Of a stretch of 31,432 bases of DNA, positions 17,447-27,028 are shown in pieces. The stretch comes from Trachelipus rathkii (taxonomy: Eukaryota > Arthropoda > Malacostraca > Isopoda > Trachelipodidae): contig JABUQX010088212.1 of NCBI GenBank assembly GCA_015478945.1, positions 1-31,432 of the forward strand. The letters run 5' to 3'. A program made the translations under genes and the position numbers. Numbering within the stretch: position 1 is the first letter of the stretch; each line of letters starts with the position of its first letter. The notes below the pieces were generated by a model that saw nothing but the letters and a program-made list of their open reading frames with translations, ran no database searches and had not been told where the DNA came from.

Positions 17447-17944
17447 CATGACATGACGGAGGAAAGCTGGCTAAGCCGGACGCAAGAAGAAAAATTGTGT
17501 AATGGTGTGGTTGAATTCGCGTTTTCTAAAGTGGATCATTAATCCCTTTTGTAGACTTCCAAAGTTGTGGTCAAACATCCAGTCTGGATATTATCCGTAG
17601 ACCTTACAAGTCTCAAGTGTAGCCGTACTCCTTGGTACTTGGACCTGTAAGGGAAGTGTTTTTATGGTTAGGGTAGTCACTTAATAGTGTGGTTATCCAG
17701 TTGTTGAATCTTAAATAGAGTTGTTTAGTTTCCAGTTTTAGTTCAGTAGTGAAGTTCCCACACGTATGAAATGACACAAAACACAAATATTTTTATTTAA
17801 TAATTTCACACAAAAAATTTTATTTACAAAATTAAAAGATGGCTATTACAATATATATATATATGCTTAAATTAAACCTTACCACAATATACATAAATAT
17901 ATAATCACTACAATATATATATACCCATCACAATATATATATAT
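17447..17944 (-). other. 3' untranslated spacer of element 2
   Basis: No ORF or repeat of note apart from short TA runs near 17850-17945. No remnant of an SGNH-like ORF is visible where element 1 has one. Confidence 0.5.
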
Positions 17945-18163
17945 TTAATCTCTTTTTAGAGTGGTCGGTCCTTTTCGATCTTCGGATCCTCGGAAATCTT
18001 CTTGGGAGTCCAGCATCACAATCCCTCCAGCACTTCCAGGCACATAAAGAGACGGCGATGAAGCCTCCGCAGAATCTTTCTGTAGGAAAATAATTAATTT
18101 GGCAATTATGTTATATATTTCAATTATGTCAAAAATTTACAAGAACAAACCTAAAATACTTAC
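17945..18163 (-). other. Candidate 84-nt intron and 44-codon downstream exon
   Basis: The minus strand has a consensus donor GTAAGTATTTT (first base 18163) and, 84 nt on, a consensus acceptor TTATTTTCCTACAG (last base 18080). The exon after it is open for 44 codons (AAA at 18079 to TAA at 17945-17947) in one frame and is Ser/Gly/Asp-rich. The donor lies 29 nt after the stop of the upstream ORF, so the exon may be 3' UTR or belong to an alternative transcript. A second donor-like site (TAG|GTAATT) is 9 nt upstream. Confidence 0.4.
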
Positions 18164-18192
18164 GAATTACCTACAGTTTTAAAGGTGTATCC

Positions 18193-18996
18193 TCATTCCT
18201 TATCTGGAGGTTCTTGTCCATCCGCAGTTCCTTCTTCTAGGTGTTCTTCTCGAGTAGTACTTCTTTTCTTTCTTTCTAGGATATGTGGTTGTACCCAGGG
18301 TTGTAATAAGTGTGGTTCAACAGTTGATTTCAGACGTGTACGAGAGGCTATGGACTCTGTGCATGCAACTTCCTGCTCACCTGGTCTCTCCTCCTCATAC
18401 ACTTTAGTTGTAATGGCCGGTGCCCACCGCACCGTTTTCCTTTTACTAAAAGTTGTTTGAGTTGAGGGTGGTGTTCTTGTAGGAGATTTGTCCAGTTCCA
18501 AGAATTCCTTTATTACTGATGCTGTATGTCCCACTAATGGGAATTCTGCTTGAGTAGGTGTATCTGATGATAGTGTTGAAAGTTCCAATTTTGGGATATC
18601 CATGGTTACAGTAGGAGTTGATGCTCTTTCTAACGACTCCAAAGGAGCAATATTTTCCCATGGATTCTGCTCTGGTGGAGAACCCATGAAACTAGAACGA
18701 GATAGTAAATCATCCATAGACAATCTTCTGGCTTGCCTTTGAGGTACCTGTAACATTTCTTGATCTTGAGTTATAGTTATTGGAGTATAGGAAATATATG
18801 AAGGAGTCTCAACCAGTTCAGAAGATGAAATATCTAAAACAGGCGAGTTTTCTATTAAAAGGGGTATAACTGAGATCTGTTCAGGTGTTATAAATAAGTT
18901 TCTTAGATGAAATGATGAAACATCACTCAATTGTTCACTTTCTATTAAAGTATCCTCACTGTACGGAACATTTGAATTTACTATACTTTGGTCCAA
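18193..18996 (-). CDS. Acidic, disordered 3' ORF of element 2 (probable detached Pol tail)
   Basis: 267 codons from a TTG; the frame is open further upstream to about 19062 with no Met nearby. The product is Ser/Thr/Pro/Glu-rich without a recognisable fold. It is probably the equivalent of the acidic C-terminal tail of Pol in element 1. It sits directly after the integrase region, both tails are acidic, and both hold a short TRSR/SRTR-type basic stretch near the end (ASRTRLKS here, YTRSRGL in element 1). On this reading it has been separated from integrase by the frame damage at 18997-19544. A separate accessory protein remains possible. No similarity to the SGNH-like ORF is seen. Confidence 0.5.
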   Translation of the reverse strand: MDQSIVNSNVPYSEDTLIESEQLSDVSSFHLRNLFITPEQISVIPLLIENSPVLDISSSELVETPSYISYTPITITQDQEMLQVPQRQARRLSMDDLLSRSSFMGSPPEQNPWENIAPLESLERASTPTVTMDIPKLELSTLSSDTPTQAEFPLVGHTASVIKEFLELDKSPTRTPPSTQTTFSKRKTVRWAPAITTKVYEEERPGEQEVACTESIASRTRLKSTVEPHLLQPWVQPHILERKKRSTTREEHLEEGTADGQEPPDKE

Positions 18997-19544
18997 TTGT
19001 GGATTTAATGGATTAGCCAGAAGAATACTTTGATTTATATGAAATATTATATTATGAAAAGTTCAGATATCGGGAAGCATTCAGGGAATCCTAAAAAATT
19101 CCTCCTCGTCTGGAATCAGATTTCAAAATCTTGGTAATCTCTAAATCTGTTTGTTCCTCAAGAGTTGTTTAGTTGATTCGCGTAATTCTCCTCTACTGGT
19201 TCTCAGTAGAAAGGTAATGGCAAGTAAGGAAGTTCAATGAAGCATTGGAGTTCTTGTCTAGATAAATTTGGAGGTGGAGTTCCACGTTTTGTTGTCTGTG
19301 ATGCATCTGTATTGTTTTCGGGTTTTTTTTTTTTTCCGTTTAAAAAAAATTTTTTTTCCCCCGGGGGGCCCCCCCTTTCGGGGGGGAAACTTAAAACCCC
19401 CAAGATGTTCATCCATTTACATTTACTTAATGATAGGCCAAATGTTCCCTGGTAGATCTTCCTTGAATTTATTGAAGTGAGGTCCACCAGGTAACTGAGA
19501 TGCTTATATAGCACTAATTGGCCAAGAGGTATGCGTTGGTACTT
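18997..19544 (-). pseudogene. Disrupted integrase C-terminus (GPY/F region) and pol tail start
   Basis: Pieces resembling the integrase C-terminal region of element 1 appear in different frames: LPGGPHFNKF in one and IYQGTFG in the next. An in-frame stop at 19545-19547 ends the main frame. The stretch 19318-19400 is a series of homopolymer blocks (T, A, T, C, G, C, T, G, A, C) that looks like a sequencing or consensus artefact. The break may therefore be technical rather than genetic. Confidence 0.6.
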
Positions 19545-22500
19545 TTAGTGAGTGTCCTTCATCCCCCAATACTGAGTAAACCTTGTCCAAGGTAGTTTGG
19601 GATGAACCCCATGGGCTTCTTGGAAAAGTATTTCCGCAGGGGTTTTACCTGTTTCTGAATGCTTTAAATGGTTATATTTTAGAATAACTTGTGGGAGAAT
19701 AGTATCCCAATGACTAGGATCTTTTAGAGACACCCGCAAATACTGTATTAGAGTGCGGTTCACCCTTTCCACAATACCATTAGATGAAGGGTTGTACGGA
19801 GTCGTATAAACATGATAGATATTTAGTGATCTAAGAAAATCTTCAAACAGCGGTCCTCTAAATTCCCTAGCATTATCAGACATAAGTCTGGATGGAATCA
19901 TTGGAAGATATGGGATGATACTTTCTAAAGCGGCAGTTACTATTGCAGTGTGTTTAGTTTTGATCGGCACAGCAGCCACCCATTTACTGTAATGGTCAAT
20001 GAAGACCAATACATAGTTATTTCCTTTTGTGGATTTAGGTAACTGTAAAAGATCAACTGCGGTTAATTCGAAAGGGTGATGAGTGTTGATCTTTATCCTG
20101 GGTGGTGCCCAAAATATATTAGAAATTTTAGCGAGTTGGCATGTATGGCATGATTTTGTAACATCTTGGCAAATAATTCGTAGTTTAGGATGCCATATAA
20201 TGTTTTCTAGGAGAGCATATAGTTTGCGCTGCCCTATATGCACAAATTCGAAGTGATTGATCACTGCCACTTGTACTGCAAAGCGGAATGAAACTAAATA
20301 ATGATAATGATTGTTACGATTACAATGGATTATATGATCATCCTGTACAAATAAGAAGTTGCGAGAACGACTAAACAATTTCAGAGGGCCTCTCAAAGGT
20401 TGGCCGTTCTTTAGGGCTTTCATGAGTCTTTTTAACAGAGGGTACATTTGTTGACATTCGGTGATATGTGCCATAATTACTTCCACAGAATCCTGTGAAT
20501 TTATTACCAGAGAGAAATTATTCAATGTGATAGTGGTTTTATTAATTTCAACCAAATACTCATCCTCCCCACCAGATTTTACCAGTTCATTAATTAGCCA
20601 AAGATTGGCTTCCAAGGAATCGTTCTCCATCTCAATTTCTGGTTCTAAAATATGGTGTGTAATCGGAAGATTTTCAGGACTTCTTGATTGTAACTGTGGA
20701 TAGGCAATTCTTGATTGTAACTGTGGATAGGCAATTATAGAAGTTGCAACTGAAGCTGGCACTCCTTCCAAACTCATTGGTGTGAGAACATTAAAGTGTA
20801 TTCCTCCTCTACAAAACAAATAACAAACCTTTCCATTATTTTCAGAGGATGACAGTCCAAATTGAAGAGGGTGCTCTTTGGCACTATACACTAATACGGT
20901 TACTTTGAAAAGAGTTGCAAATGCTTGAATACTATGTGTGAAGGGCAATTGACCAGGATATTTGGATAGTTTTAGTTGTTGAAGTGTTTGTTTTTCACTT
21001 TTTCCTGTTGGCAAATGATAATTTTGTCGGTGGTCAATCAATTCTTGCACTATTTTGACTCGTAGCGCTATATGATGACCTACGTGACTATATAGATATT
21101 GTGAAAAACATTGAAAAAGGGAATCCCCTCCTCCAGGTATTGGAAATTCCACAAATCCATCTGGGATTTCTGGTATGTAATTTTTGTCGATCGTTTCCGA
21201 TTTTATTTCGTGATGTCTTCGAGACAGTATATCGGCTACAATATTCTGTTTGCCTGGTAAGTAATGAAGTTCATAGTCGAGATCGTTGAGTTCCTCCAGA
21301 GTTCGGGCGACTCTGTGGTTGACCAAAGGCATGTTTTGCAGAAATAGAATAGGCTTATGATCTGTATAGATAATAACTTTAATTTTGTATAGGAACGGTT
21401 TTAGTGACCTGACGGCCCAACGTATGGCAGCAACCTCTCTTTCAGTAGTGCTGTACCCCCTTTGAGCCTTAGAAAATACAGTTGAGATAAATGCTATAGG
21501 TTTTTCTTCATTCTCCTGGACTTGACTGAGACAGGCCCCTGCACCTATTCCTGATGCATCGGTGTAAAGTAAGAGTGGTTTAGCCTTGTCTGAGCGATCT
21601 GGGTAGGTTAGTAAGGGTGGTTTAGTTAAAAGTTCTTTAAGTTTGTTAAAGGCCTGTTGGCATTGGTCAGTCCATGGGATATTATTTTTACATTTCAAAA
21701 GGTCAAACAGGGGTTTTGCAATCACTGAACAGTTCGGAATGTGCCTACGGTAGAAGTTAACCAGTCCCATAAACTGTCGAACTTGTCGGACTGTTGTTGG
21801 TTCTTTAAATCCTCTAATTCCCTGGAGATTCTTTTCTAAAGGAATCATTCCTTCGCTTGAAATCACGTGTCCCAGGAAATTAACTTTTCTTCGTAGTAAG
21901 TAAGTTTTTGAGGGTTTTAATTTGAAACCGTTAACTAGGAACGCTGTAAGAACCTCTTCTAGTGTTGATAAATGTTCTTCAAAGGTGTCAGTAATGATGA
22001 GCACATCGTCCAGATAGACCATGACTTTTCTCCATGAGATGTGACTTAAAATCAAGTGCATGGCTCTCTGGAACGTGGCTGGTCCGTTTTTCACGCCAAA
22101 TGGCATTCTAAGAAATTCCCAATGGGATAACGGAGTGGAGAATGCAGTTTTCTCGATACTGTCTTCCGCCATTTCAACCTGATAGTATCCTTTTATAAGG
22201 TCTATAGTTGAGAAGTATTTCTTACCTTGGAGGCTAAATAAGGTGTCTATCAGATTAGGAATGGGAAAGGAGTCTCCTTTTGTGACTGAATTTAGTTTGC
22301 GGTAGTCTATGCATAACCGCATAGTTCCATCGGGTTTTCTGATGGGTACTACTGGTGCTGAGTATGGAGAAAATGATTGTCTGATGATACCTTCGGCTTC
22401 AAGTTTTCTGCAAACTTCCTCCACCTCGTATAAGATAGGACCTTGAAGTCTTCTGACAGGTTCACATATAGGATCGTCTATAAAAGTTTCGATTGAGTGT

Positions 22501-23849
22501 TTTAGGATAGAGGTGCACCCTACATCTGCATCTCCGAGACTTAAGGCAGTTGGATATTTGAGTAAGAGTTGTATTAATTGATCCTTTTGTTCTTCAGTTA
22601 GGTCTGTTGATTCAAGCTCAAAAGCCTTTATGAGATTGTCAGATGTCCATTCCTGGTACGTGTTTTGAGGTTTTTGTGTTATTTCGACCATGTTTACAGG
22701 AACTGGTTTAGTAGGATGGATAGGATGAATAGAAAGAACAGAAAATGATCCTATTGGGTAACCAGTTTTTATTTTGATTGTGTGATTAGAAGAGTTATAG
22801 CAAGGCAGAAACACCGGAGTTTCAAGTGAGTACGGTATGACCGCGTGGTCCATCACAAAGTGATTCTTTTCGTTAGGAGTGAACAATAAAAGTGTAGACT
22901 CAGAAAGATTTCCAAATAACTCTTTCTGATTTATAGATACCGTAACTCCTCCATTTGGTGGAATGGTTACCTCTTTATTCAACTTAGCAGCATGTTCCTG
23001 TCCCTCTGTCGTTCTAATATCATTTGCTATAATCGTTAGGACATTATTATGTCTAGTTATTAATTCTTTGTTGGCCAAGTCTGGCAGAATATTTTCCATT
23101 CGTAAAAGATCATATCCAATGACAATTCCATAGGATACCACCTCATCTGGAACTATTACAAAGTCCCTAGATTGTGTTTTATAATTGTTAGAAAGTTGCA
23201 AGGATAACGTAACAGCCCCCAAAACTCCAAAAATGACATCACCGATGCCACGGATACTGACATATTCAGTAGGCTGCATTGGATATTTTGAAGGATCTAA
23301 CAATTTATAGGTTCTGTTTGTTATAATACTAACTGAAGCTCCGGTATCTACGAGAGCCTCTAGTAATTGAGTTTGAGAGGAGTTATCTATTATGACTCCT
23401 ATAACAAGAGTATCTGGCGAGGTTGTTGACAAATTTCTAAGTTGAAGAGTGCGTCCGGTCCGCACGGGAGTAGTTGTAGTTGTAGTAGGTTCCTGTTGGA
23501 ATAAAGTAGATAATGAAGAAAGGTCAGGACTGACAGTATCCTTAAGAGGAGTTGAATCATGGTTGATTAAAGTGGTATTTTTCGCCACTTGCGAATCAAT
23601 CTTAGTGATTGGGTTTTCTGATGAAGGTTTAAAAGGATCCAATATATTATCCAATTCCTGGTTAGGAACGTTAACCTGTAACAGTTCCGAGATAACTTCA
23701 GAGTCGGAATCTTCCGTTTCATCATATATCGAGGTCTGAGGTGGAGGCAACTGCGACCCTTTAGTTGACTTCACACGCTCTTTCTGTCTTTGGGGCTTAG
23801 GAGTTTCTTTGACAGGTAAATTTTTCTCTGTGGGCGGGTCACTTCCCAC
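19545..23849 (-). CDS. pol: Pro-Pol polyprotein of element 2: protease, RT, RNase H, OTU-like domain, integrase core
   Basis: 1434 codons in one frame from a GTG inside the frameshift signal; real entry is by -1 frameshift at 23861-23867. The linker (1-130) is polar. Protease has VDTGASVSII with Asp168. RT has YLDD at 612-615, and RNase H has TDAS with Asp764. The OTU-like domain (about 900-1025) has GGGDSLFQCFS (Asp909, Ser910) and IHFNVL (His1018). Integrase has an HHCC finger and the triad Asp1266, Asp1325, Glu1361 (D-x35-E); the second motif reads SDNAREF instead of the usual DNGREF. The frame stops 73 residues after the catalytic Glu, before the GPY/F region. Protease and polymerase share one frame here, unlike element 1. 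A perfect 27-bp tandem duplication (20681-20734) repeats IAYPQLQSR between the OTU-like domain and integrase. Confidence 0.92.
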   Translation of the reverse strand: MGSDPPTEKNLPVKETPKPQRQKERVKSTKGSQLPPPQTSIYDETEDSDSEVISELLQVNVPNQELDNILDPFKPSSENPITKIDSQVAKNTTLINHDSTPLKDTVSPDLSSLSTLFQQEPTTTTTTPVRTGRTLQLRNLSTTSPDTLVIGVIIDNSSQTQLLEALVDTGASVSIITNRTYKLLDPSKYPMQPTEYVSIRGIGDVIFGVLGAVTLSLQLSNNYKTQSRDFVIVPDEVVSYGIVIGYDLLRMENILPDLANKELITRHNNVLTIIANDIRTTEGQEHAAKLNKEVTIPPNGGVTVSINQKELFGNLSESTLLLFTPNEKNHFVMDHAVIPYSLETPVFLPCYNSSNHTIKIKTGYPIGSFSVLSIHPIHPTKPVPVNMVEITQKPQNTYQEWTSDNLIKAFELESTDLTEEQKDQLIQLLLKYPTALSLGDADVGCTSILKHSIETFIDDPICEPVRRLQGPILYEVEEVCRKLEAEGIIRQSFSPYSAPVVPIRKPDGTMRLCIDYRKLNSVTKGDSFPIPNLIDTLFSLQGKKYFSTIDLIKGYYQVEMAEDSIEKTAFSTPLSHWEFLRMPFGVKNGPATFQRAMHLILSHISWRKVMVYLDDVLIITDTFEEHLSTLEEVLTAFLVNGFKLKPSKTYLLRRKVNFLGHVISSEGMIPLEKNLQGIRGFKEPTTVRQVRQFMGLVNFYRRHIPNCSVIAKPLFDLLKCKNNIPWTDQCQQAFNKLKELLTKPPLLTYPDRSDKAKPLLLYTDASGIGAGACLSQVQENEEKPIAFISTVFSKAQRGYSTTEREVAAIRWAVRSLKPFLYKIKVIIYTDHKPILFLQNMPLVNHRVARTLEELNDLDYELHYLPGKQNIVADILSRRHHEIKSETIDKNYIPEIPDGFVEFPIPGGGDSLFQCFSQYLYSHVGHHIALRVKIVQELIDHRQNYHLPTGKSEKQTLQQLKLSKYPGQLPFTHSIQAFATLFKVTVLVYSAKEHPLQFGLSSSENNGKVCYLFCRGGIHFNVLTPMSLEGVPASVATSIIAYPQLQSRIAYPQLQSRSPENLPITHHILEPEIEMENDSLEANLWLINELVKSGGEDEYLVEINKTTITLNNFSLVINSQDSVEVIMAHITECQQMYPLLKRLMKALKNGQPLRGPLKLFSRSRNFLFVQDDHIIHCNRNNHYHYLVSFRFAVQVAVINHFEFVHIGQRKLYALLENIIWHPKLRIICQDVTKSCHTCQLAKISNIFWAPPRIKINTHHPFELTAVDLLQLPKSTKGNNYVLVFIDHYSKWVAAVPIKTKHTAIVTAALESIIPYLPMIPSRLMSDNAREFRGPLFEDFLRSLNIYHVYTTPYNPSSNGIVERVNRTLIQYLRVSLKDPSHWDTILPQVILKYNHLKHSETGKTPAEILFQEAHGVHPKLPWTRFTQYWGMKDTH
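20681..20734 (-). repeat. 27-bp perfect tandem duplication inside pol
   Basis: Two identical 27-bp copies in frame, adding nine residues (IAYPQLQSR twice) to the linker between the OTU-like domain and the integrase zinc finger. It looks like a recent in-frame slippage product that leaves the polyprotein open. Confidence 0.9.
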
Positions 23850-23867
23850 AGAGTGAACTAGTTTTTT
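23826..23867 (-). promoter_or_regulatory. Programmed -1 ribosomal frameshift signal, gag to pro-pol (element 2)
   Basis: In the gag phase the minus strand reads TCA AAA AAC TAG, so the heptamer A AAA AAC (23867-23861) sits directly on the gag stop codon. A 7-nt spacer (23854-23860) follows. Then CUCUGUGGG (23845-23853) pairs perfectly with CCCACAGAG (23826-23834), 9 bp around a 10-nt loop. The -1 frame continues into pro-pol without a stop. The gag phase was read through from the zinc knuckles, ignoring the hAT insertion and one copy of its 8-bp duplication. Confidence 0.85.
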
Positions 23868-23882
23868 GAACTTTTTGTTGAT

Positions 23883-23890
23883 CTTTGAGG
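23883..23890. repeat. 8-bp target-site duplication, left copy (CTTTGAGG)
   Basis: Identical to 26442-26449 on the far side of the nested insertion. The 8-bp length is the hallmark of hAT transposition. Confidence 0.9.
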
Positions 23891-26113
23891 TAGGGGTGTA
23901 CCGGAACTGAAATTTTCAGTTCCGGCCGGAACCGGAATTAGCCGGAATCACAAAAAAAATTCCGGCCGGAATTCCGGCCGGAACCGGAATTTTCCGGAAC
24001 CTTTAACTATACCAAGAAATGTAAAAAAAAATATTTTATATAACTTTCAACATAAAATCTTATATTTAGTACATCACCACTTCATGAACATATGGAAAAT
24101 CATTATTGAAGAGAATATCTGGAAGTCCAAAAATTTTAATACTAAATGGGAGAGTCTTGTATTTTCTAGAACAGGGGAAACCACAAAAGAGTAATAGATC
24201 CAAGCCGTGAAATAAGTGAGCTTTGAGGAGAGTTTCTCCCCAAAAAAGATTTGGCATATCAATGACCCCAAATCACAGAAAATAATGAATTTTATCGCAA
24301 TGAGTAACCAGCCATTCACAGTCACAGAAGAGAAGGGATTCATAGACCTTATCGCCCTCTTCCAATCAACCAAAATATCCTATTCCTAGTAGAAAATATT
24401 TTGTAGAGAAATGTTACCAAACTTCATACAGGCAATTGAGATCAGCAGTATTCGAGAAGTTATGCAAGGGCTGATCGATATCATTTTATACAAATATATG
24501 AGAGCTTAAATCATTCATAATAGAATACGACTTCATTTATTTCTTTAACTGCACTTCGGCTTACCAGCGAGTTTGAAAAAAATGGACTGTGTATTCCATG
24601 CAACGTATTTCCCAGGTTCTCATTCTGGAATTAAAATCACTACATGAGTTTTGAAATTACGATGAATAATTGGAAAATTCCCTCCTAACATAAATCCCAT
24701 TTGATTGCTTTCGAGATATGGAGCATATAATCATGAAATCTTGGAACTGATCTTTGCAGGATACACAAGTTTTTCGTTGTTTTCATTCATAAAACTTCAA
24801 TGTTATATTAACAGATATGCTTATTTTCTCCAAGAAACAGTGTGATGTAAAAAAGAAATGTAGGACATTTGTACACATTTCAATCATTCCAGTTTTTAAG
24901 CTGTAATGACTTAAAAGAATAACAAAGAGACTTGGATACCAACATCTTGCCAACACCACTGTATGCCAATTCAAGATGTTTATATGCAAGGTGGAATAGC
25001 ACATATTTGATTCTAGCAAAATTGAAAATGTTTGAAAAACGAATCTCTGCAAGTTTATATTATAGAACAATCCATCATTTAAGCTTTGACTGCTAATAAT
25101 GGCAAATACTTGAAAAATTCTAAGAGTTTTGCAACCATTTCTCATGCGTTACGGAAACTATAAGGAAAATCAATTATATCATCAATTATTCTACATATTT
25201 GAGCTCTCCAGCATATCTCTCCAACTCTGAGGATGACAGCAGAGTTCAGAGATTTATGAAGTGAAAAAGAACGAGAAAGGATCAATAGACATATATCAAA
25301 ACAAGAATAATTGTTTTAAAGCTGTAGGTAGACCCAAGCTACTAACTGACTTATTTTTCTAATGATATATAGAGAATTGAGTTAGAAAGATGAATGCTTG
25401 AAGAAAACTATGCAAATATAATTGAGGTAGAAGTGATAATAGTAGTAGCAGTACAGAAGACAGGTTAAGGCGATGAGTCATTTTCAGAACACGAACATTT
25501 CTACAATAAAGCTAAGATTTGGCAAGTCCTTACTCAAAATAGCAGGAACATTAAAGAAAAGAAAATTACTGCAAAGTTATTTAGTTTTTATAAGTTTGAA
25601 GAAGTGAAAGTGACGCGAGTCAGTAGTGTAAAAAGGAAAAAAAAGCAAAATCAGTGGCTCTTCAAAAGGCGAAATTCTTAAAAGAAATTGAAATTTTTGT
25701 TACAGAGAAAATCAATTTCTAATTCTGGGAAAAAAAAGAGTTTTCCGTTAATCAGTGGAAGTGAACCAAAGCAGCTAAATTTCCCAAACATAGCAGTGAC
25801 TAGCCAAAAATTCTCTCCTTTCAGCTCCTCCATATATTTAAGAGAAATTATTTTCTTTTACCCCCCCCCCCCCTCCCAGAAGCAGGAATATATATTTGAG
25901 GAAAAAACGTTTAAAAATATCGCCCAAAATCTGGGTGACAGTTTTTCTTTTCTTCACATATGAATTCATGTGGTGAAGGTAATGATTAAATTTCAAAAGT
26001 GTTTTAAAGAAGAGTTATACTTTGTAATATATATATATATATATATATATTATATACTAATGATATTAATATCTATAGTATATATATATTAATTATATAT
26101 ATATAGTATATAG

Positions 26114-26175
<62 letters not shown>

Positions 26176-26441
26176 TTGGCAATTAAATTTGAATATCTTA
26201 TAATCCTATATTTTGAGGTATATGAGTAAACTTTATTTAAATAATACTAACTGACTTTATGAATACTACACAAGGCTAACTATTATAATTTTTGTTAAAG
26301 AATGGGCTATGGGTTATATAAAATAAATCTCTTCCAGTATAATTTTTTTCTTTCAGAAGTACTTAGGAGTCTCTTTGACAGATAAATTTTTCTCTGTGGG
26401 CGGGTCAATTCCGGCCGGACCGGAATTCCGGTACACCTCTA
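23891..26441. mobile_element. Nested non-autonomous hAT-like DNA transposon (2551 bp)
   Basis: Terminal inverted repeats TAGGGGTGTACCGGAA (left) and TAGAGGTGTACCGGAA (right, minus strand) differ at one base of 16, with a perfect 8-bp target duplication outside. The left subterminal 120 bp are packed with TTCCGGCCGGAA palindromes; the right end has only 34 bp of such sequence. The interior (about 24000-26360) is AT-rich, with a C13 run (25861-25873) and a TA microsatellite (about 26026-26170). I see no transposase, BED finger or hAT dimerisation motif; frames at 24074-24373, 24783-25145 and 25688-25963 are short and unrecognised. It splits the end of gag from pro-pol in element 2. A related terminus is at 899-998. 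Confidence 0.88.
26362..26407. repeat. 46-bp duplicate of flanking element 2 sequence inside the hAT
   Basis: Matches 23796-23841, which lies outside the transposon on its left, at 44 of 46 positions in the same orientation. It directly precedes the 34-bp right terminus. Confidence 0.9.
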
Positions 26442-26449
26442 CTTTGAGG
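26442..26449. repeat. 8-bp target-site duplication, right copy (CTTTGAGG)
   Basis: Second copy of the target duplication. Removing the hAT and one copy restores the gag reading frame up to its TAG at 23858-23860. Confidence 0.9.
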
Positions 26450-26765
26450 ACAATTCATGCCCAAGTTAATTCCTTGACAATAAGGACATCGTGGAGTGGA
26501 GTCACATTTCATTTGTTTTTCTGTTCGTTGAGGACAATTTTGAACAATGTGCCCGTGTTCTTTACATCGAATACATTGATTTTTCTCTGCATAACATTCT
26601 TCGATGACATGTCCCCTTTTACCACAAAATTGGCAATAAGGCCTCGATGGACAATCTTTTACATGGTGTCCTTGCTGTTTACAGTATTTACAAAAAACGT
26701 TATTTCCGGCACACCATGGTTGTTGTGTCGGAGTTTGCTGAGTTTGGTTGTTGTGTTGATTTCCA
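26442..26765 (-). pseudogene. gag: Gag fragment, nucleocapsid zinc knuckles (element 2)
   Basis: The minus strand encodes three intact CCHC knuckles (CKYCKQQGHHVKDC, CQFCGKRGHVIEEC, CIRCKEHGHIVQNC) and a fourth, CPYCQGINLGMNC, in which the metal-binding His is Asn. The order and spacing match the four knuckles of element 1. The frame runs into the hAT insertion at the last codons and is separated from the capsid fragment upstream. The Gln/Asn/Thr-rich stretch 26766-27028 is the probable linker, out of frame. Confidence 0.82.
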
Positions 26766-27028
26766 TTGAAGGTTGATTTGTTGTTGTTGTTTGATACTGG
26801 CTGAGTATACCTTGTGGACGATTAGGTGTATTTGTTGTGACTGGCGTCCTGTGCTTAGGAAAATTTTTGAGCCTTTCTCAGAAGGAATAGAATGTTTCGA
26901 TTATTACGAGGAAGAGTTTGGATGAGGACCCAAGATCTAGAAACCATTTTATTAAATGTGGAGGATTTGGGTGGTGTGGCCACCACGCTTTGCGAAAGTT
27001 GGTATTTTTCATCAGATTGTTGTGCATA

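Noticed and set aside
24074..25963. Short frames inside the hAT-like insertion as a remnant transposase
   Set aside because: None shows a BED finger, RNase H-like catalytic residues or the hAT C-terminal motif.
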